DNA from: Parasediminibacterium sp046546515
Lineage (GTDB): Bacteria; Bacteroidota; Bacteroidia; Chitinophagales; Chitinophagaceae
Direction: 5' to 3'
Assembly (NCBI RefSeq): GCF_046546515.1
Contig: NZ_JBKHKJ010000016.1
Location: forward strand, 1 to 64,000
Length of the DNA: 64,000 nt
Below are positions 57,001-64,000 of this stretch, piece after piece. Numbering within the stretch: the stretch's first letter is position 1; each line of letters starts with the position of its first letter. Both the position numbers and the translations under genes were made by a program. The notes under the pieces were generated by a model. It was not told the origin of the DNA. It did not search any database and saw only the letters and a list, made by a program, of their open reading frames with translations.

Positions 57001-60000
57001 GCCCCGGTAATGCTAGAGCCGCTAGCCAACACTAAGTTGTTTAACCCTATTAATAGTTTACCGCTGGAAAGTACCAGTGTACTACTGCTGGCAGTAGTTA
57101 ACCCTGCATTTAGCGAAACTTTTGCACCACCACTAATAGTAAAAGTGTTTACTACGCCTGCTGCTGTTGGAACTTCATTGCCAGTAGTTACAGCCGAAGA
57201 CCCTATATAACTTAGGTTAACAGTACCCGAGAACGTAGGTACACCATTTAAAGTAATATCACCCGTGCTTGTTTTGTTATAGATATAGTTGGAACCAGAA
57301 CCCATAGTAAGGTTTGTTCCGTTAGCAAATGTGTAAGAAGTAGCATTTGTTGCATTTACCGTAAGCGTATTGGTTACCGATATGGCTTGGCTTAAAGTAG
57401 GCCCAGCATTGGTAACAGTTAGGTTGCCAATAGTTGAAGGATTGAATAACCCAGATGGAATAGTGGTAGCATTTGTCAATGCAATAGTGGCAGTACTACT
57501 ACTAGCATCTATTGTACCCGAAGTTACCGTTACTGTTGCTGGCAAGGTCAATGTTGCACCTGCACCAACTGTAAGCGTACCCGCTGTAAGTGTTAGTGCA
57601 GTTGGTTGCAAATTATTACCAATTGTTGCACCGCCCAAAGTACTTGTAACAGCAGCAAAATTATTAGTAGTACCCGGGGTTGTCTGGTCAAAATATAGCG
57701 TACCTACACTAGCAGAAGCGTTAATGATAACATTACCTGCCCCAGCAGCATTGGCACTAAAGCTATTGCCACTATTCATTGACACGCTTACGGCACTTCC
57801 ACTGTTCCCAATCGTAAAATTGTTTGTGGTGGAGTTTGCCTCACCCAATAAAATTTTACCAGAGGTATTACCAGCGGCAAATGTTAAACCGCTTGCTACA
57901 ATCATGCTCCTACTGGTTGCAGGTGCTACAGATACAACATTGTTGCTTACTGTATTGGCTAATTCCAAATAATTGATAATCAGGTTATGATTACCAACAG
58001 CCAAGTACTTTTTGGCAGTAGTGTTTGCCAATGTAAATACTACACTTACTGTTGCAGGATTGCCACCAGCACTGGTAACGTTTGCTATGGAAGCACCAGA
58101 CACAGGTGAAGTACTGGTATAGCCTGTTCCATAATCACTTATAGTAGCGGCCGTAATAGCACCGCTACTAACGGTATTTACAGTCAACTTAATGGGTACA
58201 TGTGTATTGCCATTTGGATCAGCAATACTTATCACGTCATTTACAGCATAGCCAGTACCGCCCGAAATAGAAGTTAAACTAATGGCACTGGATTGTGTAG
58301 CTGTTCCAGTCATAGATACCTTGCCAGTAGAAGAAGTACCATTAATAGTTGCTACATTGCCACCATTATTAATGATATTGCCACCCAAGGTCATTGTATT
58401 GCTCCCCAAAAGAAATGCTGTGCCACCTGGCTTATTTACCCTCAAGTCGCCACTAACGGCAAAACTGCCATTAGCCGTTATGGTATTGCCATTCTGATAG
58501 AAATTACCAACAGTAATCCCCCCAGCTATAGTTGAAACTGTCGTCATGGTTAAGCGGCCATAACCAGTATGTGTGCCACTAGTACCTGCCAAATTGCCCG
58601 CAAGGGTTATTTCATAACCCCCATCATTTAAAATACCACTTGTTAACGTAAGCGTACCTGCAATAGACAAGGCAGCACCTACTGTAATGGTATTGCCAGC
58701 CCCATTGGCTATTTCTAAATTTGTCAATGTAGGTATGCCAGATATTGTCTTGCTTGTACCAGTCATTTTTATTTTACCTGTACCCGTATGTGCACCAGTG
58801 CCACTCAAGTTTCCAGTATTGGTAATGGTAAAGCCACCATCAGCCATTGTGCCACTTGTTAATACCAAAGCTCCTACTGTTCCGCTAGCACTTGCTGTAA
58901 TGGTATTACTACTACCTGGGGCAATTTCCAATATGGCACTGTTCGTGGTTCCTGCAGCAAAAGTTTTACCGGTAGTAGCCATTTGTATGGTGCCGCTACC
59001 AGCAATAGTTCCATTATTCTGAAGATTGCCATAAACGGTTAATGTTATACCAGAATTAACTGTCAACGTACTACCACTATTAATAGTTAAATCCCTGCAC
59101 ACCGCACCAGCAGCACTAACCGTAACATTCGTAGCAATAATTGCATCGTCTGTACTTGTTGGCGGCACTGTATTAGCCTGCCAAGTAGAGGCAGTTCCCC
59201 ATGCAGTGGCATTTACAGATTGGTACAAAGGCGTAGCCTGCGTTACATTCGTCAAGGCAATGTACGAAGACCAGCCACTGGAAGCCGAATAAGAAACACC
59301 CTCGGCAGCCCCTGGAATTAATGTAGTGGATGGCGCAGCAGAAGCACTGCTTACCGCTGCATTTGTCCAGGTACTCTGGTTACTGGAACTTACCAAATAC
59401 ATGGCGGCAGTAGGGTCGCATATAGGTGTTCCAGACGCATCGCCCTGGCCAGAACTTGCTCCTGCATATCCTAAACCAATAGTTGCTGCACTGGCAGTTG
59501 CAGGTGTTATAGTCCATCTTTTTTTAATTACCCCATTTGCTATTACAGAGCCAGCGGGCTGAACATCCTTAACACTAAAGCTTGTAATGGACGCAGTTGT
59601 AGGATTGATTGTTACAGGATTATAACTAATATTTGTTCCTATCCAAATCGGGATTGCCGTACCAGCAGTAGTAAGCCTTGTTACAATACCCGTTTGGCTA
59701 CTACCATTAATGCTAAACCATTGTGTAGGTGCGCCACCATAAGAAAATACTACAGCAGTAGGGGCTACGGAACAAACACCTGCTGTTACAGTATAAGAGG
59801 CTACCCCGCCTGTACCATCTAGCGTAGCATATGCCACAGGCGCCGTTGAACAGGTGCCTCCAGTAAATGACACCAAAGGAGCAGTGGTAGTATAGCCAGA
59901 GCCGGCAGTAGTAGTACTATATGTACCCGCAGTATAGTTTACACTAGAAACTGTAGGTGAAGTTCCAGTAAAATTACTGGTATTTACTAAATTAACAGTT

Positions 60001-61745
60001 TGGCTGGTTGCAGTTGTAGAATAGCCTGCCGTATTTAATGCCACACTGCCTCCATCGACAACAGCACCATCAGCTACATTAATAATAATTGATTGCCCTG
60101 TTAGGCTTTTTAATATCCTGACAATAGAGCCAAGCTTTAATACAGCCCCTCCATATACACTGAGTGTTATGTTTTGTGAAGAACCTGTAAAACTGGTTGT
60201 TTCTAAATTAAATTGACCTGTGCCAGTACCACCTGAGCAATCCAAAGCACCATTGATATTAAAAGTAAAATTTCCAAGATTATTGCCACTACATGGGGCA
60301 TAGGTAGTGCTATATGAATTTGAACCAAAAGCAGCAGGTGAACCACCCGTCAACTTAACTAGATACCCTGCATTAACAGTCAGCGTCCGGCCAAAATTAT
60401 CAACCCCACCACCCCCAGTAAGCGTCAATGAGGTTTGGTTAGTTACATTATTGCGCATCTGCATATCCATCCCTAAAACGATTGTTTGTGCAGCAGAGAG
60501 GGCTGTACCTGACGAGCGAATGGACGCTATATTCAGCGTACCCGCACCCGAAACAGTAACAGTACCCGTACCAGAAAGAAACATACGTATGCCATCACCT
60601 GCTGTAACGTTGCCCGCAGTAATAGGGACAGTGGTTCCTAAAACGCCATTAATTGTAGCATTTCCACCTACATATAGTGAGCTAACAGTACCCCCGCCCG
60701 AGTTTACGGTTGTCATAGCTCCTCCAGATGCTATGGTTAGGTTACCAACTGGAGCACCTGAAGCACCAACCGTTTCATATATGGTATGCCCAGCTTGTAT
60801 ATACACATTATTACCAGAACCAGGTGTTGTTCCCAAACCTTGGGTTACCCAAGTACCCGGGCTACCTGCCACGGTACACTTTTCCCATACAGAAGTTATA
60901 TTGGCATCTTGAAAAGTAACACTAGGTACTGATGTAAAACCAGCACCGCCATTTTTTACAGTGATTGCCGTAACAGAACCAGAACTAACTGTAGATACAG
61001 TCCCTGCTGCTTGAATAGTAGCCCCTCCGCTCGTTGTAAAGAGAGTGCTACTTGTTGTATAAGCAGCTGTAGTGCCGCCATTTCCTACTGTAAAGGAAAC
61101 TACCTTTAATACTGCTGTGCCCGTAGCAGTTGTAGTACTCGCACCCGCAGCAAATGAAATAGTAGGCACACTTGTGTATCCTGTGCCTGTAGCACTTATT
61201 GTAACACTGACAACACCATTGTATTGTGCAGTAGCAGATGCACCAGTACCAGCGGCATCCGTAATCGTAACCGTGGGGGCAGAAGTGTAGCCCGTACCAC
61301 CTGACACCACCTTAATAGCAGTAATGACACCACTAGAAACCAAAGCAATAGCAGACGCTCCCGTGCCAACTCCTCCAGAAAAAGTAATTACGGGCGCCGT
61401 ATAACCGGTACCGCCGCTGCCAATCACTACACCAGTTACCTGTCCATTGCCAATGGCACAGGTAGCAGTACCTACTGTGCCAGCACCTGCTAAACCAACA
61501 GTAACAGCGGGTGCAGAAGCATAGCCAGAACCACCATTGGTGATGGTTACATAACCCAAGCCCAAAGCGGCTGTAGCAGTAGCACCAGCTCCAGTTCCTG
61601 CCGTATTTACTGCATAGCCTGTTCCTAAAGAACGGAAATCATTTACAGAATAAGTCTGAGCATTTACAGCATTAAAACTGAATACAAAACAGGCAGCTGC
61701 CATCAAAAAAGCCAGCGAACGCCGAAAAAGGAGACTTTTTTTCAT
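51015..61745 (-). CDS. Giant T9SS-secreted beta-solenoid surface protein (giant 2)
   Basis: A 3576-residue exported protein from the ATG at 61745 (MKKSLLFRR); the frame opens at 61802, but the extra 19 residues precede a well-formed signal peptide (ending NAVNAQ). The N-terminal part (about 40-280) consists of short Gly-rich repeats of the type GGTGYTSAPTVTITDAAGTG. Most of the rest is beta-solenoid strands, with Ser/Thr/Asn/Gly-rich units such as SGKLSMTGTAT and TTAKKYLAVGNHN. The C-terminal module resembles that of giant 1 (YIPSGYRSYRD ... VANPYVCPVDW), then an Fn3-like domain and a type A T9SS sorting domain (YNLYPNPL ... ANGVYNVTISSANSKG). Probably an adhesin or scaffold; no catalytic domain was seen. 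Confidence 0.9.
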   Translation of the reverse strand: MKKSLLFRRSLAFLMAAACFVFSFNAVNAQTYSVNDFRSLGTGYAVNTAGTGAGATATAALGLGYVTITNGGSGYASAPAVTVGLAGAGTVGTATCAIGNGQVTGVVIGSGGTGYTAPVITFSGGVGTGASAIALVSSGVITAIKVVSGGTGYTSAPTVTITDAAGTGASATAQYNGVVSVTISATGTGYTSVPTISFAAGASTTTATGTAVLKVVSFTVGNGGTTAAYTTSSTLFTTSGGATIQAAGTVSTVSSGSVTAITVKNGGAGFTSVPSVTFQDANITSVWEKCTVAGSPGTWVTQGLGTTPGSGNNVYIQAGHTIYETVGASGAPVGNLTIASGGAMTTVNSGGGTVSSLYVGGNATINGVLGTTVPITAGNVTAGDGIRMFLSGTGTVTVSGAGTLNIASIRSSGTALSAAQTIVLGMDMQMRNNVTNQTSLTLTGGGGVDNFGRTLTVNAGYLVKLTGGSPAAFGSNSYSTTYAPCSGNNLGNFTFNINGALDCSGGTGTGQFNLETTSFTGSSQNITLSVYGGAVLKLGSIVRILKSLTGQSIIINVADGAVVDGGSVALNTAGYSTTATSQTVNLVNTSNFTGTSPTVSSVNYTAGTYSTTTAGSGYTTTAPLVSFTGGTCSTAPVAYATLDGTGGVASYTVTAGVCSVAPTAVVFSYGGAPTQWFSINGSSQTGIVTRLTTAGTAIPIWIGTNISYNPVTINPTTASITSFSVKDVQPAGSVIANGVIKKRWTITPATASAATIGLGYAGASSGQGDASGTPICDPTAAMYLVSSSNQSTWTNAAVSSASAAPSTTLIPGAAEGVSYSASSGWSSYIALTNVTQATPLYQSVNATAWGTASTWQANTVPPTSTDDAIIATNVTVSAAGAVCRDLTINSGSTLTVNSGITLTVYGNLQNNGTIAGSGTIQMATTGKTFAAGTTNSAILEIAPGSSNTITASASGTVGALVLTSGTMADGGFTITNTGNLSGTGAHTGTGKIKMTGTSKTISGIPTLTNLEIANGAGNTITVGAALSIAGTLTLTSGILNDGGYEITLAGNLAGTSGTHTGYGRLTMTTVSTIAGGITVGNFYQNGNTITANGSFAVSGDLRVNKPGGTAFLLGSNTMTLGGNIINNGGNVATINGTSSTGKVSMTGTATQSSAISLTSISGGTGYAVNDVISIADPNGNTHVPIKLTVNTVSSGAITAATISDYGTGYTSTSPVSGASIANVTSAGGNPATVSVVFTLANTTAKKYLAVGNHNLIINYLELANTVSNNVVSVAPATSRSMIVASGLTFAAGNTSGKILLGEANSTTNNFTIGNSGSAVSVSMNSGNSFSANAAGAGNVIINASASVGTLYFDQTTPGTTNNFAAVTSTLGGATIGNNLQPTALTLTAGTLTVGAGATLTLPATVTVTSGTIDASSSTATIALTNATTIPSGLFNPSTIGNLTVTNAGPTLSQAISVTNTLTVNATNATSYTFANGTNLTMGSGSNYIYNKTSTGDITLNGVPTFSGTVNLSYIGSSAVTTGNEVPTAAGVVNTFTISGGAKVSLNAGLTTASSSTLVLSSGKLLIGLNNLVLASGSSITGASSSNYILSSGGTVTRNGIAANASAVFPIGFTNAGTDYYTPITITNKDASASANITANAAFRTTAVNTSTGVINVQWSALASPSVNTNITFGYTSGNFASGFTAPVSGDLGQYDGSSYINSYSSVSIGATATSYTGLTLPASGTNQFILGNTGAVVALTYTTWTGGTSTDWATASNWSSGILPTSTLDAIIPSGTTFAPLVAASTTVQVNSLSINSSATVTLGSGATITVNGASIINNGTIAGSTGILNLASTGTAQSITGTGNIYNLTINNTNGAAITSGAQTVTGTVTLTGGTFTLAASSLTVNGSLIRTGGSFAGSAPIYNTSVPVTYNGTGATAGNELAPASGSLGILTINSTGTYTLAASKTVTGLALTAGTLADAGFTLTVSGNLSVAGSHSGTGKISMTSAANNATISGSGTLATLEIATGSNTVTVSSAPSRIGNLTLTSGTLADGGKDIVVSGNVTGTGTVSGTGRINMSPVTTQTTGGSATASGSTSITLSAANSSIVVGQYVSAIFSGIASGTTVSTISGTTLTISTATTAAIPAGAALYFSNATSPTLGTSSGTLTLSNLAISCFASVALGGNVAVSGDVAFLRTSSSVTGAHLNDGAYTLSFGGNLFNNTPARIQVNGSSGKLSMTGTATASGLISTGTVAAGNTNGLTAGAATVTFTGGSFSIPAKGLVSTVNTGAVSAITITDPGAGYTSAPTGYSVDGTATSGSVTSPTIATSTSTKYVAVGGQIHVINLELANTTASNTVVLPSNSSLILAGALTFTGANTTGSFTLSNSTSTLYMGGQIGNSSLASGSSISMASTNYFRGGVSSGTAVGTINITSTTVAFGTLYFDPAANYFSGFSLNNTGASGTVVLGNSVAVTSALTLTTGTLSLASGTSFSMYATTITRTSGVIDASNANATVTLANATTIPASTFSPATISNLVVTNASPTLSQAIAVTNGLTLNSTNASTSTFANGSNLTMGAGSSFTYNKTSTGSLVLGGVPTYAGTANFSYTGTVATTMGVEALAATNVINNLVINNAGGVTLNQSQGATVNGALTLTSGKITLGTSNLVLASGATISGNSSSNYVVTNSTGVFTRNSVGNSATLFPIGTTTSYAPLNITNTTGTSNLSTGVQNTYTNQPGDSTQVLKLQWGVLGSAATTATVQYQFNTADFSSAFLVGSTCELGTYKTSYVVSNLGTPTGSNPYTLTASGLSIPASGNNYYVIGNTGNVVVTATTWTGALSTAWATAANWSNGVPTSNVDVVIASASKSPILAASQGVKNLTINSGATLSLNSGVSLSPTLNFTNNGTINGTGTLVLGGTSPQTYSGTGTVASLTLNNSNGATVSSGSSKLNITGVLTLQSGTLVTNSNVVFKSNSIASSGTLAPVGTSGNSGSISGTVTVERYIPSGYRSYRDIAPSVYNTSNTLYNTYQESGSYSKSGYGMFITGGTGVAGTTSTPNSIDANHFDVSANGVKTAYTYINGNWATVANTNVLVTPFTGYRLLIRGDRSFNLYGTGIPNTPLGLLMYNATRLEASGTLVTGNVTYDPTGVSNAVTGSTYANSTYALNNATDSSFNLVANPYVCPVDWSKLTRDSIEGYYYYLDPTIGATGAYVAGNSVSNPYIQAGQAIFIQNKKGYPKYPVIGFTEAAKAPGNQTAVFGISSKLPLALLREETAGSGKYHKMDIASIVFSDSYSNGYNSNEDAPKLDNSSDNLSIRELSATKALSIDGRRPATTGDIIAIQLAQVVKANYQLQIDGSSYNSNGLTPYIYDGYTKTYTALESSLNTISFAVVNTVAATYANRFRIVFKPTVLAVNSITATATLNSSNSAATINWNTVGEDKVTSYTVEKSTDGASYTSICTAAAKNTATAAYSYVDNSVATGTTYYRIKAISTDGSTAYSNVVALTTYNVQLTTYNLYPNPLIGKVLNVKLSNVTAGKYTVSMYNSIGQKVHEEVVSHNGGTATHSLSITEKLANGVYNVTISSANSKGVVYEMSVTVQ

Positions 61746-62480
61746 GTACTGCAATTGTTTGTAAAAAACTGGGCAATTTGCGCTCGAAGAATTGTATTTC
61801 ATATATTAGGTATGTAAGGCAACGTTAAAAAACAAGATATGCAAGGTTGTTTAGGATGGCATATTGCCTTGCTAGGCAGAACTTATAAAACAAACAACAT
61901 GGCTAGGCTTCCCATTATCACGGCTGTCGCGTGCATTACAATAAGTAGTATAAGTTGTAATCATTTTCATATAGCAAAACACAAAAAAAGGTATCTAAAC
62001 GCTCTTTATAACCACTAGTCAATCGTTCAACTAATCATGTTAATCGTTTAAGCTAACTGCCTTATCTTACCTACTATTTTAAAGGGAATAAAATGGCAAT
62101 GCATAAACGTTTAAGCAAAACTAAGTGATTTTATCAATACACCAAAAAAAATATTAACTTTTTTTTCCACACCCAATTTCGCAACCCAAAGTATACACGT
62201 TTACATTAACCCAAATTGGTTTGCTTAAAAAGAATGGCTAAACCGCAAAGTATGCAGTACCACTAAATGCAAAGGGATGTAAACAAAAGAGAAAACAACC
62301 CATTTAAAAGAAGGAAAGTTTGGGAAAGCATTTGCAAAAAAGATTTGTCCATAACTCATTAAAAATGTAGTATTGCCTAACCGTTTAAATGATTGCCGTC
62401 TAATAAATTGCCCCACAAAATGCTTTTTACCGTACAGCATCAACACGCCACTATGAATAAAATTTATACAACAAAAAATA
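61746..62480. promoter_or_regulatory. Divergent regulatory region of giant 2 and the edge gene
   Basis: The 735-bp gap carries a set of related sites: AATCGTTCAA (62021-62030), AATCGTTTAAGC (62042-62053), a palindrome GCATAAACGTTTAAGC (62101-62116), ACACGTTTAC (about 62195-62204) and AACCGTTTAA (62379-62388). Near giant 2 there is a GCAAGG/CCTTGC stem (about 61840-61873) and a 7-bp ATTACAA/TTGTAAT inverted repeat (about 61934-61960). Small reading frames here show no gene-like features. Confidence 0.55.
62101..62116. promoter_or_regulatory. Operator-like palindrome AAACGTTT between giant 2 and the edge gene
   Basis: GCATAAACGTTTAAGC is a GC-nn-AAACGTTT-nn-GC palindrome and shares AAACGTTTAAGC with 50632-50649. 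It is about 355 bp upstream of giant 2 and 365 bp upstream of the edge gene, so it could serve either or both. Confidence 0.55.
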
Positions 62481-64000
62481 TGCTTAAAAAGAACTGTCTA
62501 ATAATCTTATTAGTGCTTGTTACAAATTTGCTAAACGCCCAATTGGTTGACTCCATTCGTTTTGGGGATACACTTTCTGAACAGGGCCATACGCTTATTG
62601 CCAGCAACACAAAAATACTGGCGGGCAGCCTTGGCCAACCCGCAAGGCAATGCCTTGTACCTGCCACATCCAATATTTACGGCGGCAGCCTCACTTTTAT
62701 CATGAAAGTAGATCCTGTAAACCGTAATTACTTCACCATAAAATTATGGGGTGGGGACGATGGCACAATCACCACGGCAGGCAGGTTGTATTTGTATGCA
62801 CCCCTTAATGGCATTAATTACCAAGTAGGCTACCGCCACGAAGGCGATTATACATGTTTAAGTGTAGTTGGCAGCAAGCAGCCATTGCCTGGCCGCTTTT
62901 TTTATTCCACTACTATGCTGCCCTTGTCTTTAACCAAAGGCAAAACATCGGTTACGCTAAAAATAATTTCTGCTGGGCGCCTTTATGGGTTAGGGAACGG
63001 CGGCCCACCCAATGGCAGCTACCAGTTTTATATGACACAACCTTCCAGGGGTATTTACAAAGCGTTTACGCATATAGACCCCTATCTGGATGTGAGTACC
63101 GAGACACAAGGCAAAACACCTGCTTCCACTGTTATGCCAACACCTACGGTGTCTGTGCTAAACAAAGGGGGTACTTACTATAACCAAGTTAATAACCGTA
63201 TTAACAATAGGCTAAATACGGCTACAAGTGTTACTGCTTTTAGCACCACAGATGTAGAATATTTGGCAAAATCTTACTTCTTGGCCGGCATGGCTGGCTA
63301 TAATAATCCAGCGGTGGTTACCAAAGTAACGGCTTTACTAGATGCTTTTGCTGCAGATTATTACACCGATAACGGGGCTGTGAATGGGGGTGCAAACGAG
63401 GCATGGGGCGGCCGGTACGGCCATCTGGGTTATGCCATTTATTTGTTGAGGGAACAATTACAAAACACATTGGATGCCACTACCAACTATGGGGCAATAG
63501 CTGGCTTTAAAACACATAGGCAGGCTTGGGGCGATATACTAACCGCTAGCAGGAACACAGGCCGGGCAAACCGTGATGGGCGGTTTATTACCAACCAATG
63601 CCTGCTTGCCGATGAAAGTATTTACAAAGCCAATAAGGGCCTGCTGGCGCTAAGCGATAGTAGGGCACTCCCAGAACAACTTGCCCAGCGCTACCTGATG
63701 GAAAGTATTGGGATAAGCCCTTGGCTAGGTGCAGATGATACTAGCGCAAATACTAGTTCGCTAAATGCGGGTTCAAATTATTATCAAGTTACACAAAAAG
63801 GGCTTTCCAGGGAGAATGGGTATGTGGGCTTGGCCTATGGCGAAATGCAGCAACACGCGGCGGCTTTTTACAAATACACAGGTAATGAGAAATTTAGGCA
63901 GCAAGCCATTAAAATGCTGAAAGCCCGTGTTAGTTTCCGCAGGCCTGCCGTGCAGGTAAGCGGCAGCAGTTATTATACTGGCATGGAAGGTATTGGTTTG
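62481..64000 (+). CDS. Secreted protein with the giant 1 N-terminal module (partial, runs off the window)
   Basis: The frame from the ATG at 62481 is open for 506 codons to the window end, so the 3' end is missing. A signal peptide (MLKKNCLIILLVLVTNLLNAQ) is followed by a module clearly related to residues 30-500 of giant 1. Shared landmarks in order are GYRHEGDY/GYRHGSDE, LTKGKTSV/LTHGKTSV, YKAFTH/YKAYTH, DVEYLAKSYFL/DVEYLAQSYFL, GYNNPA, AWGGRYGHLGYA/AWGGAYGRLGYA, and ITNQ. The strong conservation of charged and aromatic positions over about 500 residues suggests an active domain. It is divergent from giant 2 and separated by the operator-bearing region. Family and substrate are not identified; a carbohydrate-active enzyme is plausible. 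Confidence 0.9.

Noticed and set aside
62225..62673. Small minus-strand frames (73 and 69 codons) in the giant 2/edge gene region
   Set aside because: They lie over the operator region and the edge gene signal peptide and show no gene-like sequence.

Overview
The window looks like the chromosome of a Bacteroidota bacterium, most plausibly of the Chitinophagaceae/Sphingobacteriia side. Three things point there: type IX secretion (T9SS) C-terminal sorting domains on two giant surface proteins, several upstream regions with the Bacteroidota-type promoter (TTG-N20-TAnnTTTG), and AT-rich intergenic DNA full of short inverted-repeat elements with few Shine-Dalgarno sequences. The species cannot be named from the sequence alone. 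No rRNA, tRNA, CRISPR array, insertion sequence or prophage was seen.

Layout. (1) 1-7.1 kb: a minus-strand alpha-glucan block with a secreted GH13 amylase/neopullulanase, an SLC45-like sugar transporter, GlgC and GlgA. GlgB and GlgP are not in the window. (2) 7.4-12.5 kb: housekeeping genes, namely ISC-type ferredoxin and IscX, a UbiA prenyltransferase, Maf, peptidase T and a CPBP protease. (3) 12.5-17.0 kb: a minus-strand glycan operon (polytopic membrane protein, two extended SDR epimerase/dehydratases, GtrA, GT2). (4) 17.2-26.4 kb: a LacI regulator, a GT9 glycosyltransferase, an MFS carrier, a PIN toxin-antitoxin pair, DedA, a dicarboxylate/amino-acid symporter, an APC permease and YebC. 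(5) 26.4-29.2 kb: an 815-bp non-coding stretch with nested inverted repeats, an outer-membrane-type gene interrupted by a stop codon, and a histidine kinase with a plant ethylene-receptor-like copper/ethylene-binding domain. (6) 29.4-38.8 kb: an M14 carboxypeptidase, then a sugar cluster (sugar-porter MFS, aldose 1-epimerase, DUF5107-TPR protein). (7) 38.9-64 kb: two giant minus-strand T9SS cargo genes (about 3885 and 3576 codons), and divergent from them a gene running off the window end whose product matches the N-terminal module of the first giant.

How they may work together. The first block can hydrolyse extracellular alpha-glucan, import oligosaccharides and store glucose as glycogen. 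The giant proteins and the edge gene look like a secreted system carrying an unassigned N-terminal module on long beta-solenoid stalks. A palindrome centred on AAACGTTT lies upstream of both giants, and the related AATCGTTTAA lies in the giant2/edge-gene intergenic region and in front of the SLC45 transporter, so a LacI-family regulator may connect them. This link is an inference.

The points most worth following are the ethylene-receptor-like kinase, the N-terminal module shared by giant 1 and the edge gene, the AANCGTTTAA operator set, and several small repeat families, one of which has been read into the C-terminus of the aldose epimerase.
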